Shown: positions 43,901 to 54,502, numbered from the stretch's first letter. The stretch is DNA of 64,000 nucleotides from an uncultured Rhodopila sp. (GCA_903851415.1 CAINOE010000124.1:62001-126000), one strand, 5' to 3'. The notes: generated by a model not told the origin, from the sequence alone. Numbers and translations: made by a program.

Positions 43901-44426
43901 ATGGCGCGTCTACAGCCGGAGTTGGCGCGCACCTTGCCACGGATCGGCGAGGGCGTCGTCGGAGGCGGGCCGCAAACGGCCGCGGAGAGATACCCGCCGG
44001 CGACTTCCGATGTTACACTCAATAACCGCAGAAAGTTTCATCCGCTCTACCTGATCGAGGCGCCGGTCGTGTTCACCGCGGTCGAAACCGTGGAACCGGG
44101 GCTGGGGAGGCTGCGGCAATGACCCGGGCTCAAGCATGCATCTGGCTAATCTGGCCAGCGATCCTGGCCGCCGCGATCTGCGCGGGCGGAATATGGGCGT
44201 CCGCCCCATCCCGTGACGCCCGGGTCCCCGGGCAGGCCCGAAAGCGGTCAGCGCCGCCGCTGCGTACTTCTGAGCCGGCGTTTTTCGCCTGATCACGCTG
44301 GGATAGCGCCGATTTCAATCACATTTACTCTACTCCGGCTTTGCCCCGACCTTTTCGCGGCACAATGCCGCCGCTTTGACCCACCTTCCTTATGGCATCA
44401 GCTTTTCACCGCCCCGAGTGTCCGCG

Positions 44427-45293
44427 ATGACCAGCGGCATCATCCGCGTCGGCATTGCCGGCTGGACTTACGAGCCCTGGCGCGGCACCTTTTACCCCAA
44501 GGGCCTGAAGCGTGAGCAGGAACTGGAGTATGCCGCCAGCCAGTTCCGCTCTATCGAGATCAACGGCACGTTCTACGGCATGCAAAAGCCCGCGGCCTTC
44601 GCGCATTGGGCCGATCAGGTGCCGGCGGATTTCGTGTTTTCGGTCAAGGCGCCGCGCTACATCACCCACATCCTGCGGTTGCGCGATCCGCTCGTGCCGC
44701 TGGCCAACTTCATCGCCTCCGGGCTGCTGCGGCTCGGCCCGCATCTTGGCCCGATCCTATGGCAGTTTCCGCCGAACTTTCGCTTCGATCCCGGCCGGAT
44801 CGAGCCGTTTCTGCGCCTGCTGCCGCCGGACACGGAAGCGGCGGCGAAGCTGGGAGCGAAGCACGACGGCAAGCTGCACGCGCCTGCCTGGCTTGAGGTC
44901 AAAGCGAAGCGCCCGATCCGCCACGCCGTCGAAATCCGCCACGAGAGCTTTCGCTCCGAGGCCTTCATCGAGCTGCTGCGCGCCCACAACGTGGCCCTGG
45001 TCTGCGCTGATTCGGTCGAATGGCCGCGGTTGATGGACGTCACAGCCGACTTCGTCTACTGCCGGTTGCACGGGTCGGAGGAACTCCATGCGAACGGCTA
45101 CGACAACGCCGCGCTGGAGATGTGGGCGCGCCGCGCCCGCGCCTGGGCGAGCGGCGGCGAACCGGAAGACGCCGAACGCGCCGGCGGGAAGGCCAGGCCC
45201 CGCAAGCGGGACGTGTTTGTATACTTCGACACCGAAAGGAAAGTGCGGGCCCCGGCAAACGCCCTGGAACTGATGCGACGCCTGCGCACGTGA
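44427..45293 (+). CDS. DUF72 domain-containing protein
   Basis: IIRVGIAGWTYEPWRGTFYPKGLKREQELEYAASQFRSIEINGTFYGMQKPAAFAHWADQVPADFVFSVKAPRYITH. Confidence 0.93.
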   Translation: MTSGIIRVGIAGWTYEPWRGTFYPKGLKREQELEYAASQFRSIEINGTFYGMQKPAAFAHWADQVPADFVFSVKAPRYITHILRLRDPLVPLANFIASGLLRLGPHLGPILWQFPPNFRFDPGRIEPFLRLLPPDTEAAAKLGAKHDGKLHAPAWLEVKAKRPIRHAVEIRHESFRSEAFIELLRAHNVALVCADSVEWPRLMDVTADFVYCRLHGSEELHANGYDNAALEMWARRARAWASGGEPEDAERAGGKARPRKRDVFVYFDTERKVRAPANALELMRRLRT

Positions 45294-45345
45294 CCGGCGG
45301 ATAAGCCTCCTGTAGCTTACCGGGCAACAATGAACGGGAAAGACC

Positions 45346-46149
45346 ATGACCCTGGAAGCAACCGCCCGGCCCGCCGCCACGATCATGCTGCTGCGGGACG
45401 GTGGCGACGGCATGGAAGTGTTCATGGTGGTGCGCCATCACGCCATCGACTTCGCGTCCGGCGCTTTAGTGTTTCCCGGCGGCCGGGTCGAGGAAGCCGA
45501 CTACGCCCTTGCCGCTCAACTTCTTGATCGTGTCGACCCGGACGAGCCGGAAACCGCGGCGATGGCGTTCCGCATCGCGGCGATCCGGGAGACGTTCGAG
45601 GAATGCGGCGTGCTGCTCGCCCGCCCGCGCGGCTCCAACCGCATCGTCAGCGCGGCCAGGCTGAAGCTCCTGGATGAACAGCACCGGGCTGCGCTGAACG
45701 CCGGGTCCATCGGCTTCGACACGGTGCTGGAGTCCGAAGGCTTGCTGCCGGCCCCGGACCTGCTGGTGCGGTTCGCCCACTGGATCACGCCGGTGAACCA
45801 GCCCAAGCGCTACGACACGCACTTCTTCCTCGCCGCCGCCCCGCGCGAGCACCTGGCGGTGCACGACGGTGGCGAAGCGGTTGACTCGATTTGGATCACG
45901 CCGCAACGGGCGCTCTCCGAAACCGAGGCCGGACGCTACAAGCTGGTCTTCGTCACGGCGAAGAACCTGGAAAAGCTCGGGCGCTCGCGCAGCGTCAAGG
46001 AGGCCATGGACATGGCACGCTCGTCCGACATCGTTACCGTCCAGCCGCGCGGCACGCGGCTGGAGGGAGGCAAGCGATTGCTGCGAATCCCGCCGGAAGC
46101 AGGCTACGGTGGCAGCGAGTTTATCGTCGAGATGCCGCCGGCCTCGTAG
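45346..46149 (+). CDS. NUDIX hydrolase
   Basis: IMLLRDGGDGMEVFMVVRHHAIDFASGALVFPGGRVEEAD...AIRETFEECGVLLAR. Confidence 0.92.
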   Translation: MTLEATARPAATIMLLRDGGDGMEVFMVVRHHAIDFASGALVFPGGRVEEADYALAAQLLDRVDPDEPETAAMAFRIAAIRETFEECGVLLARPRGSNRIVSAARLKLLDEQHRAALNAGSIGFDTVLESEGLLPAPDLLVRFAHWITPVNQPKRYDTHFFLAAAPREHLAVHDGGEAVDSIWITPQRALSETEAGRYKLVFVTAKNLEKLGRSRSVKEAMDMARSSDIVTVQPRGTRLEGGKRLLRIPPEAGYGGSEFIVEMPPAS

Positions 46150-46242
46150 GCCAACCCGGGCGGGGAGCCCGGCGTCACGGCAAGCAGTCTTTTTGGTATT
46201 GCCCGGCTTAAGGGCGCCGGGACGTGCCGGACCCGCAGACGA

Positions 46243-46431
46243 TCAGGCGACCAGCTTGACCGGAGTGCGGGCTTCGAATGCATCGGCGAAGCGCGTGCAC
46301 ACTTCCCGTGCGTCGGTTTCGTCAACCTCGTCAACGCGAAGAAACAACTTGTCGGTCAGACGCTCATAAAGCCCTTCGCCGTTGCGCGAATAGAAACGCG
46401 TTCCGGAAACCGGTTGCCACATGTCGTTCAT
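46243..46431 (-). CDS. Small hypothetical protein
   Basis: 62 aa; MNDMWQPVSGTRFYSRNGEGLYERLTDKLFLRVDEVDETDAREVCTRFADAFEARTPVKLVA. Confidence 0.5.
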   Translation of the reverse strand: MNDMWQPVSGTRFYSRNGEGLYERLTDKLFLRVDEVDETDAREVCTRFADAFEARTPVKLVA

Positions 46432-46804
46432 TCTCGTCCCTCCTCATCCTGCGAGCCCGCCATCTTGGCGTGGCGAGACGCCGTGGACTCGCAAGCCTTC
46501 CGACAAATCGCCGCCCTTGTCAATATCCAGTGTGGCGGTCAGGAAACAATCCTGGCATGTTCGTGAGGCGGGGAATACATATGCAGTCAAGAACGCGTGA
46601 GATCGCGTTTTATGTGCGCTGCAACACGATTTTTGGCCGCCTCGGGGTCGGCGAGGCGCCGGCAAACCCCGGCGTTATTGCATAGAAGCGCGTACTCACC
46701 GGGAAGTCGGCGGCGTCCCGTGGCAATGATTGGTGCGCCGCCGACAAACATCTGCGACCTGAATGCGTCTGAGCGCACCCCGTGGCCGCCAGGGTGGCCC
46801 GGGT

Positions 46805-47248
46805 CTACCGGCCGGTGCCCGAACCGGTGCCGGTCATGTTCGAGGTTCCGGCCGTTGATGAGCCGCCCTGCGTCATGCCCGGGTTCGTCGCGGAGCCAGC
46901 GGGCCCGGCGCCCGTGCCGCCACCGGCGGGTCCTGATCCGGTTCCCGCCGTGCTGTTTCCGGCGTAGTTGGAGCTCGGGCCGTTCCCGGACGATGGCGAA
47001 CTGCCGCCGCCGCCAGCCGGCGAGCCGGGCACCGCCGATGTTCCCGCGCCTGGCGACATCGCCGCGGTCCCGCTGCCTCCATAACCCGAACCCATACCGG
47101 CTGAGCCCGTGCCGGCCGAACCGGTTCCACCGGCGCCGGCCGAACCAGACCCGCCGGCTCCGCCACCTCCGCCAGCGGCCAGGGACACGGTGGCCGGCAC
47201 CCCGGTCAGCGCCATCGCAAGCATGAAAGCTTTGGTCTTGTTCAGCAT
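46805..47248 (-). CDS. Secreted Gly/Ser/Ala-rich low-complexity protein
   Basis: 147 aa; signal peptide MLNKTKAFMLAMALTGVPATVSLA, then AGGGGGAGGSGSAGAGGTGSAGTGSAGMGSGYGGSG... Confidence 0.65.
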   Translation of the reverse strand: MLNKTKAFMLAMALTGVPATVSLAAGGGGGAGGSGSAGAGGTGSAGTGSAGMGSGYGGSGTAAMSPGAGTSAVPGSPAGGGGSSPSSGNGPSSNYAGNSTAGTGSGPAGGGTGAGPAGSATNPGMTQGGSSTAGTSNMTGTGSGTGR

Positions 47249-47444
47249 TATCGCTTCCTTCCTGTTGCCGCGGGAATGCGCGGCTCCAGGACTCCGAACG
47301 CCCGGCTTCCTCTGAAGGGTTTATGTTGCCGGGACGGTTTCGCGCCGATTTGAGCAGCAACCGGGTCCTCGTCCTGGTTTGGATCGCCAGCGACGAGACG
47401 AAGCGAGTTTCATCCGGTCCGGCGGGCAGCCGCCCGCCCGCGGG

Positions 47445-48179
47445 CTAGCGCAGCCTCGGATCGGGAACCCGCGCCGCCACCAGCACGTCCACAGCGCAAG
47501 CGCCTGCCGCCAGCAGCGCCGCCGCGCAGGCATTCGCGGTCGCGCCCGACGTCATGACGTCATCGATCAGCACGACGGTTCGGCCGGCGATAGCCGCCGC
47601 CCGGTTCGGCCGCACTCTGAGCGATCCCGCCACCTCGCGCGCGCGCTCCTCCGGCGACTTGTCGTCCAACGGTGCGGTGCGGCGGGTGCGTTGCAAGGCG
47701 TCCGGCAGAACAGGCCGGCGGGCGATGCGGCCCGCGGCGAAAGCCAGCACCGCCGCCTGATTGTACTTGCGATGAAACAACCGCCGCCGGTGCAGCGGCA
47801 CCGGCACCAGCAGGTCCGCCCGCGCGAGCATCTCCTGTCCGGCCCGCACCAGCATCGGCGCCAATATCGGCGCCAGGTCCAGCCGATCGGCGTGCTTCAG
47901 CGGCAGGATCAGGCGGCGTCCCTGGTCGTCGTAGCGCACCGCCGCCCGCGCCTGCCGGAACAGCGGCGGATGCGCGCGGCAGCCGGGGCACAGCCCCTCG
48001 CTGCCGCCCTGGTCCGCCGCGGCGAACGGCACCCCGCAGCGGACGCACATCGGCGCGCTGATGAAGCTGGTGCGGCCGAAGCAGCCGGGACAGAGTTCGC
48101 CCTGCACCGCGACCGGCTCGTCGCACGCGGCGCAGCGCGGCGGGACCAGAAAATCCAGCGCCGCCCGGCCGGCCTGCAA
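47445..48179 (-). CDS. ComF family phosphoribosyltransferase (start uncertain)
   Basis: FLVPPRCAACDEPV...LCPGCFGRTSFISAPMCVRCGVPF zinc-finger; VVLIDDVMTSGATANACAAALLAAGA PRPP-binding motif. Confidence 0.9.
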   Translation of the reverse strand: MQAGRAALDFLVPPRCAACDEPVAVQGELCPGCFGRTSFISAPMCVRCGVPFAAADQGGSEGLCPGCRAHPPLFRQARAAVRYDDQGRRLILPLKHADRLDLAPILAPMLVRAGQEMLARADLLVPVPLHRRRLFHRKYNQAAVLAFAAGRIARRPVLPDALQRTRRTAPLDDKSPEERAREVAGSLRVRPNRAAAIAGRTVVLIDDVMTSGATANACAAALLAAGACAVDVLVAARVPDPRLR

Positions 48180-48201
48180 GAGCCGGTGCGCGATCTCGGA
48201 A

Positions 48202-49809
48202 TTACGCGGCGGTGCCGTCTTGCCCGGGGATGCCAAAGACCACTGTCCCGTCGCGTTGGATTTCATGCACGAGGTCGATTTCCCAGGACAGATAGGCGTG
48301 CATCGCCTCTTCAGTCCCGGCGTTGCGGTCGTACGGCCGCAGATAGAAGTCGATGCAGGCTTCGTCCGGGGGGTTGGTCTTGTCCTTGACCAATGGCCGG
48401 CCGTACGCGTGCCATGCCTCGGTGCCGCCATCCAGAACCCGGACGTCCGCCGTTCCGGCCAGCGCCTCGACCTCCGGCATTGCCAGGCGGGCCAGCATGC
48501 CGTCCGGAGACGCGATGACCACATGGCGTGCCGCGCCGAGTTGCGGCCGGAGCGGCTCCAGCCTGCCGCGCACACCCCACACCGCGCCGGGAATATGGCC
48601 CTCGCGGAACTCCACGCTGCGGGCGAGGTCGAGCACAAGGGTATGGGCGCCGGTGTCCAGCAGGCGCACCAGGCCGGAAACATCGATCAGATCCACCGGC
48701 GCCGCCAGTTCCGGCACGGGGACCGCAGCGGTGCCGGTGGTCCTGACGGCTTCCAGGCCGCCTTCGACGACGAAGACGTCGCGATGGCCCATCTGTCGCA
48801 GCCAGGCGGCGGCCATGCGGGCGCGTACGCCGGTGTCGTCCACCAGCACGATGCGGGCGTTGCGCACGCCGATCCAGGCGTCGGTGGCCTGGATGAGCTG
48901 GCCGCCGGGGGCGTTGCGGCTGCCCGGCCGGTGGCCGGCGCGGAATTCCGCCGGGTCGCGCACGTCCAGCACGTATAATGTCCGGTCCGGGTCGTCCTCG
49001 AACCGGGTCAGGTCGAGCGGGCCGATGACGCCGACGCCGGACTGCTCGGCGAAGGCTTGCGCCCGCTGCAGCGCCAGGGCGGCGGTGTTCGGGGTCCCGG
49101 GCTGGTACTTGTCGGTCCTGCCGCGGTCGCAGCGCAGGCCGGCGAGTTCCCATCCCATGGTGCCGTTGCGCAGGGCGACGACCTTGTTGGGGATGCCGGC
49201 GCGGCGCAGGCTCTCGGCGCCGAGGATGCTGCGCGTGCGGCCGGCGCAGTTGACCACCACAAGAGTCTCCGGATCGGGGGCGATGTCGCCGATGCGATAC
49301 GCCAGTTCTCCGCCCGGCACGCTGATGCCGGTCGGGATCGACATGCGGGTGAACTCCTCGATCGTTCGGCTGTCCAGCACCACCATGTTGCGGCCGGAGT
49401 CGATCCAGGCTTTCAGCTCCCGCGCATCGACACTTTCGGTGCCGTAGTGGTGCTCCACCCACTCGCCGAACGCCTTGGAGGGGACGTTGACCCCGCTGAA
49501 CAGCACGTTGCCGGCTGCTTCCCAGGCCTTGGTGCCACCGTCGAGGACGGCGACATCGGTAAAGCCGGCGGACTCCAGCCACGCGGCCAGGGTTTCCGCC
49601 GCGCCGCGCCCGTCATCGACGCAGCAAATTCTCACCGATGGCCGAGGCAGCAGTGCGCGGGCCCGGATCTCCTTGCGTGCCAGACCGCAGGGCACCGCCC
49701 AGAACAGATGCGATGCGCCGAACTCGCCATCCTCGCGCGCATCCAGCAACGCGAGTTCCTGTCCGTCGCTGATCCAGCGGAGCAGGGTCTCGGGTGAGAT
49801 GCGGGTCAT
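48202..49809 (-). CDS. Multi-domain rhodanese sulfurtransferase (four rhodanese-like domains)
   Basis: 535 aa; repeated LLDAREDGEFGASHL / VVLDSRTIEEFTRMSIPTG / VLDVRDPAEFRAGHRPGS / VLDLARSVEFREGHIPGA. Confidence 0.92.
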   Translation of the reverse strand: MTRISPETLLRWISDGQELALLDAREDGEFGASHLFWAVPCGLARKEIRARALLPRPSVRICCVDDGRGAAETLAAWLESAGFTDVAVLDGGTKAWEAAGNVLFSGVNVPSKAFGEWVEHHYGTESVDARELKAWIDSGRNMVVLDSRTIEEFTRMSIPTGISVPGGELAYRIGDIAPDPETLVVVNCAGRTRSILGAESLRRAGIPNKVVALRNGTMGWELAGLRCDRGRTDKYQPGTPNTAALALQRAQAFAEQSGVGVIGPLDLTRFEDDPDRTLYVLDVRDPAEFRAGHRPGSRNAPGGQLIQATDAWIGVRNARIVLVDDTGVRARMAAAWLRQMGHRDVFVVEGGLEAVRTTGTAAVPVPELAAPVDLIDVSGLVRLLDTGAHTLVLDLARSVEFREGHIPGAVWGVRGRLEPLRPQLGAARHVVIASPDGMLARLAMPEVEALAGTADVRVLDGGTEAWHAYGRPLVKDKTNPPDEACIDFYLRPYDRNAGTEEAMHAYLSWEIDLVHEIQRDGTVVFGIPGQDGTAA

Positions 49810-49892
49810 TTATGCATCCTTTGGTTGTGGCGAACCGTAGGGCCGGGGCGGGTGACTTGGCAAGGCATGTGGGGGAGCGCACATGCGCATGC

Positions 49893-50675
49893 ATGGACTC
49901 GATGCTTGTATTTGATCGCACCGCCGTGCGCCGCCACCGCGACCGGGCTGCACGGACTGTTGACGCCGTGGCGGACGTGCTGCGCGATGCGGCGGAGCGG
50001 TTGCTCGACCGCCTCGACGACACGACGCGGACGTTCTCCGATGCGCTGGATGTCGGCGGCCGAGGGGTTGTCGCTCCGCTGCTGCGCCAGCGTGGGATGC
50101 GGGTGGTCAGTTGCGACCTGTCCGCGGCGATGGCGGCGCGGAACGGCGGCGCGTGCGTGGCGGCGGATGAGGAGTTCCTGCCGTTCGGCCCGGACAGCTT
50201 CGACCTGGTCGCCGCCAGCCTGTCGCTGCATTGGGTGAACGACCTGCCCGGGACGCTGCTGCAGCTTCGCCGGACCTTGCGGCCGGGCGGGCTGCTGCTG
50301 GCGAGCCTGCCGGCGCTGGGCACGCTGGCGGAACTGCGTGCGGCGCTGACCGAGGCGGAGGACGCGGTCTCGAGCCGGGTGTCGCCGCGGGTCTCGCCGT
50401 TTCCGGAGCTTCGGGATTGCGCGCATCTGCTGCAGCGGGCGGGCTATGCCGTGCCGGTGGCGGATGTGGAGGACATACGGCTGCTCTACGCCAACCCGTT
50501 CGCGCTGCTGACCGACCTGCGGGCGGCGGGAGAGACGAACGCGATCCGCCAGCGGGCGCGATCGGCGCCGGCGCGGGACTTGTTCCCCGCGGCGCTGGCC
50601 AGGTTGCCGGCGGAGGATGGGCGGGTGGCGGTCACGCTGCGGATGGCGGTGATGACGGGGTGGGCGGCGGACTAG
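49893..50675 (+). CDS. SAM-dependent methyltransferase (BioC/NDUFAF5-like)
   Basis: MLVFDRTAVRRHRDRAA...ALDVGGRGVVAPLLRQRG...VVSCDLSAAMAARN...LPFGPDSFDLVAASLSLHWVNDLPG. Confidence 0.88.
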   Translation: MDSMLVFDRTAVRRHRDRAARTVDAVADVLRDAAERLLDRLDDTTRTFSDALDVGGRGVVAPLLRQRGMRVVSCDLSAAMAARNGGACVAADEEFLPFGPDSFDLVAASLSLHWVNDLPGTLLQLRRTLRPGGLLLASLPALGTLAELRAALTEAEDAVSSRVSPRVSPFPELRDCAHLLQRAGYAVPVADVEDIRLLYANPFALLTDLRAAGETNAIRQRARSAPARDLFPAALARLPAEDGRVAVTLRMAVMTGWAAD

Positions 50676-50749
50676 CGATCGGCTGGCGACCGAAATTCCT
50701 TGCCGCCGCGGGCAGAATAGATTATATTTCAATATAACATGAATGAAGG

Positions 50750-51016
50750 ATGATCGTCACGTACACAACCACTCTCCGGAAGGTCGGCGGCTCGGTGATG
50801 CTTACCCTCCCGCCGGCCATTCTTGATCTTTTGCAACTTCAGCCCGGGGCAACCGTCGGCCTGACGGTTGATGGCGATCGCCTCGTCATCGACCCGAAGC
50901 CCCGGCAACGCTACACGCTGGCCGAATTGCTCGCTGCATCGGATTATTCGGAGCCGCAACCGGCCGGCGAGCGGGAATGGGTCGATGCGCCCGCCATAGG
51001 CCGCGAACTGATATGA
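50750..51016 (+). CDS. AbrB/MazE-family antitoxin
   Basis: TTLRKVGGSVMLTLPPAILDLLQLQPGATVGLTVDGDRLVIDPK. Confidence 0.88.
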   Translation: MIVTYTTTLRKVGGSVMLTLPPAILDLLQLQPGATVGLTVDGDRLVIDPKPRQRYTLAELLAASDYSEPQPAGEREWVDAPAIGRELI

Positions 51017-51339
51017 GGCGAGGCGACATCTATCTGGTTTCGCTCGACCCTTCCGAGGGACGGGAGCAGCGCGGACATCGCCCTGTACTGGTCGTTTCGC
51101 CGGCACCGTTCAATCAGGCCACGAAGCTGCCCGTGGTATTGCCGATAACGTACGGCGGCGACTTTGCCCGGCGCATCGGGTTTACCGTACCGATTTCAGG
51201 AATCAGCATGACCGGGGTCGTGCGGTGCGACCAGCCTCGAGTGCTGGACCTGGAGGCCCGGAACGGGCGAAAGGTCGATACCCTGCCTATGGCTCTCCTG
51301 GACGAGGTGATGGCGAAGGTCCGGCCTATCTTCGACTAG
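51013..51339 (+). CDS. MazF-family endoribonuclease toxin
   Basis: MRRGDIYLVSLDPSEGREQRGHRPVLVVSPAPFNQATKLPVVLPIT; ATGA overlap with the antitoxin. Confidence 0.92.
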   Translation: MRRGDIYLVSLDPSEGREQRGHRPVLVVSPAPFNQATKLPVVLPITYGGDFARRIGFTVPISGISMTGVVRCDQPRVLDLEARNGRKVDTLPMALLDEVMAKVRPIFD

Positions 51340-51411
51340 CGCCCCGCCCCCCGGATCGCTTGACCAAACCCGGCCATGGTCTAGAAGCCCCTCCGGCAAG
51401 GAGAGAGCGTC

Positions 51412-52632
51412 TTGAACAAGCCCATCGGACTCAACAGCCTGCGCAGCGGACCCAGCGACCGCGGCCGCTTCGGCGAATTCGGCGGCCGTTTCGTCGCGGA
51501 AACGCTGATGCCGCTGATCCTGGAGGTCGAGCGCGCCTATTCCGAAGCCAAGGCCGACGCGGCATTCGCCACCGAACTCGGCCAGTATCTGACGCATTAC
51601 ATAGGCCGCCCCAGCCCGCTCTGGTTCGCCGAGCGCCTGACGCAGCACCTCGGCGGCGCGAAAATTTATTTCAAGCGTGACGAGCTGAACCATACCGGCA
51701 GCCACAAGGCCAACCCCTGCATGGGCCAGATCCTGCTGGCCCGCCGCATCGGCAAGACCCGCATCATCGCCGAGACCGGCGCCGGACAGCACGGCGTCGC
51801 CACCGCCACCATGTGCGCGTTGTTCGGCCTGCCCTGCACCGTCTACATGGGCGCCACCGACGTGGAACGTCAGGCGCCGAACGTGTTCCGAATGAAGCTG
51901 CTCGGCGCCGAGGTGAAGCCCGTCACATCGGGCGCCGGCACCCTGAAGGACGCGATGAACGAAGCCATGCGCGACTGGGTCGCCAATGTCTCCGACACCT
52001 ATTACCTGATTGGCACCGTCGCCGGACCGCATCCCTATCCGATGATGGTGCGCGACTTCCAGTCGGTCATCGGCGAGGAAGCCAAGGCGCAGATGCAGCA
52101 GGCCGAGGGCCGCCTGCCCGACGTCGCGGTCGCCTGCATCGGCGGCGGCTCCAACGCGATGGGATTGTTCCATCCGTTCCTCGACGACGAGTCTGTCCGG
52201 CTGATCGGCGTCGAGGCCGGCGGGCACGGGATCGAGACCGGCCAGCACGCCGCCAGCCTGACCGGCGGGCGTTCGGGCGTGCTGCACGGCAACCGCACCT
52301 ACCTGCTCCAGGACGACGACGGGCAGATCATCGAGGCGCACAGCATCAGCGCCGGCCTGGATTACCCCGGTATCGGTCCGGAGCATTCCTGGCTGCACGA
52401 TATCGGCCGGGTCGAGTACGTCTCGGCAACCGATCAGGAGGCGCTGGCCGCGTTCCAGTTGTGCACCCGGACTGAAGGGATCATCCCGGCGCTGGAGCCG
52501 GCGCATGCGCTGGCCTACGTCACCAAGCTGGCGCCGACGCTGCCGGCGGATCAGATCATCCTGATGAATCTGTGCGGCCGGGGCGACAAGGACATCTTCG
52601 CGGTCGCCCAGCACCTGGGGGTGAAGCTGTGA
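51412..52632 (+). CDS. trpB: Tryptophan synthase beta chain
   Basis: [72 protein letters not shown]. Confidence 0.98.
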   Translation: MNKPIGLNSLRSGPSDRGRFGEFGGRFVAETLMPLILEVERAYSEAKADAAFATELGQYLTHYIGRPSPLWFAERLTQHLGGAKIYFKRDELNHTGSHKANPCMGQILLARRIGKTRIIAETGAGQHGVATATMCALFGLPCTVYMGATDVERQAPNVFRMKLLGAEVKPVTSGAGTLKDAMNEAMRDWVANVSDTYYLIGTVAGPHPYPMMVRDFQSVIGEEAKAQMQQAEGRLPDVAVACIGGGSNAMGLFHPFLDDESVRLIGVEAGGHGIETGQHAASLTGGRSGVLHGNRTYLLQDDDGQIIEAHSISAGLDYPGIGPEHSWLHDIGRVEYVSATDQEALAAFQLCTRTEGIIPALEPAHALAYVTKLAPTLPADQIILMNLCGRGDKDIFAVAQHLGVKL

Positions 52633-53456
52633 GCCGCATCGCCGCCCGGTTCGCCGCGCTGAAAAGTCAGGGCCGCGGGGCGCTGATCACGTTCCTGGAG
52701 GCATGGGACCCGGATCAGGCCACCTCCGCCGCACTGCTCCGCGGCATGCCCGAAGCCGGTGCCGACCTCATCGAGATCGGCATGCCGTTCACCGACCCGA
52801 TGGCGGATGGGCCGATCATCCAGGCGGCGGCGAAGCGCGGGTTGGCCGCGGGTGTGAAGGTCGCCGGCGTGCTGGACATGGTGCGGGACTTCCGGCAGGC
52901 CGACGAGGCGACTCCGGTGGTGCTGATGGGGTATCTGAACCCGATCCTGTCCTATGGGACGGAGCGGTTCTGCGCCGATGCCGCCGCCGCGGGGGTGGAC
53001 GGGCTGATCATCGTCGATCTGCCGACGGAGGAAGCCGATCTGCTGCTGCCGTTCAGCACGGCGAACGGGTTGGACTTCATCCGGCTGATCGCCCCGACAA
53101 CGGACAACGCGCGGCTGCCGCATGTGCTGAACGGCAGTTCGGGGTTTGTGTATTACGTCAGCATCACGGGTGTGACCGGCACGGTGACTGCGTCGGTGGA
53201 GCCTCTGCAGGCGGCGATCCCTCGGATCAGGAAGGTGACCGACCTGCCGATAGCGATCGGGTTCGGGGTGCGGACTCCGGCGCAGGCCGGTTCGGCCGCG
53301 CGGATCGCCGATGCGGCGGTGGTGGCCTCGGCGCTGATCGACACGCTGTCGGCGCATCTGGATGCGGACGGGAAGGCGCTGCCGGGGGCGGTGGAGGCGG
53401 TGCTGGACCAGGTGAGGGGGCTGGCGGCGGCGGTGCGGAAGCGCAAGGGTTCGTAG
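52629..53456 (+). CDS. trpA: Tryptophan synthase alpha chain
   Basis: [57 protein letters not shown] start overlapping trpB. Confidence 0.97.
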   Translation: MSRIAARFAALKSQGRGALITFLEAWDPDQATSAALLRGMPEAGADLIEIGMPFTDPMADGPIIQAAAKRGLAAGVKVAGVLDMVRDFRQADEATPVVLMGYLNPILSYGTERFCADAAAAGVDGLIIVDLPTEEADLLLPFSTANGLDFIRLIAPTTDNARLPHVLNGSSGFVYYVSITGVTGTVTASVEPLQAAIPRIRKVTDLPIAIGFGVRTPAQAGSAARIADAAVVASALIDTLSAHLDADGKALPGAVEAVLDQVRGLAAAVRKRKGS

Positions 53457-53679
53457 CGGCGCCTGGCAGGCGGACCGTCATGGCGGGCGCAGGCCCGCCA
53501 TCCAAGCCTCTGTTTACACGAAGAAAAAGCGCGGATCCCACCCCCCGGCTTTTGCCGGGGCATGCTTCTCCGGGGAAGAATAGCCGGAAAGTCCGCGCCG
53601 TCGCGTACCGGTATTGCAGCTTTCGCTCGTTGCGATTCTCCACTATAACAATCCGGGCAAGAAGCGCGAGATCGTCGAA

Positions 53680-54090
53680 ATGGCCCCTGACGGCTTATCG
53701 GAAACGCGTTGGCTGGTAACTCTGCTGGCCGTCGGGTGCGGAATGGCCGCATCGGTGACGGTGCTGTGGCTGGCTTTCAGCGTGAGTGATCTGACTGAGG
53801 AAGAGTTTGAAATCCTGCGGATCGTGCTGGCGCTGGCCGGCGGCGGGGTCGGTGCGGTCATACCGGGCTTTCTCGACCTTAGCCTCAACTCGGGCGGCAA
53901 GTTCATGCTGCGAGCCGGCGGCGGTCTTGCGGTGTTCGCGGTTCTCTATTTCTGGTCCCCGGCGCGTTGGCAGCCGGCGCCCGATGGAGAGGTCACCATC
54001 AGCGCGCCGGGCGGGGTGGCTGCGAAAGACATCAGCAGCAGCCCGATCGCCATTGATAACAACCCGGCCGGCACGACGCCCGCGAAGTGA
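53680..54090 (+). CDS. Small membrane protein, unknown
   Basis: MAPDGLSETRWLVTLLAVGCGMAASVTVLWLAFSV...; two or three predicted hydrophobic segments. Confidence 0.55.
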   Translation: MAPDGLSETRWLVTLLAVGCGMAASVTVLWLAFSVSDLTEEEFEILRIVLALAGGGVGAVIPGFLDLSLNSGGKFMLRAGGGLAVFAVLYFWSPARWQPAPDGEVTISAPGGVAAKDISSSPIAIDNNPAGTTPAK

Positions 54091-54217
54091 TGAGCCAGCC
54101 GTGGCCGGGCCGGTGTCTCGCCGCCGTTCTGGTTCTGGCGCCGGCTTCTGCACGCGCGCAGACGCGGCTTGAAGCCCCGGGCGGGGTCGCGACGCCTTGA
54201 TAAGATGCGGGCCTTTC

Positions 54218-54502
54218 GCCTGATCGGCATCGAACCGGGCGGGCATGGTATCGAGACCGCCCAGCACCCCGCCAGTCCCGTTCCGGCAAGCCCGGGATCC
54301 CGACCAGGCCATCTCCATGGCGCTGCTCCGCGGCATGCCCGAAGCCGGCGCCGACCTGATCGAGATCGGCATGCCGTTCAACCGACCCGATGGCGGATGG
54401 GCCGATCATCCAGGCGGCGCGAAGCGCGGGTTGGCAGCGCAGGCGAAGGTCACCGGTGGGCAAAGCATCAACGGCGGCACTGAGGAAGCGGAAGGGTTCG
54501 TA
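54218..54502 (+). pseudogene. Collapsed trpB-trpA duplicate relic
   Basis: 54218-54288 resembles trpB 52199-52270; 54291-54465 is very similar to trpA 52709-52870 with indels; 54482-54502 gaggaagcggaagggttcgta resembles the trpA 3' end 53435-53455. Confidence 0.82.
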
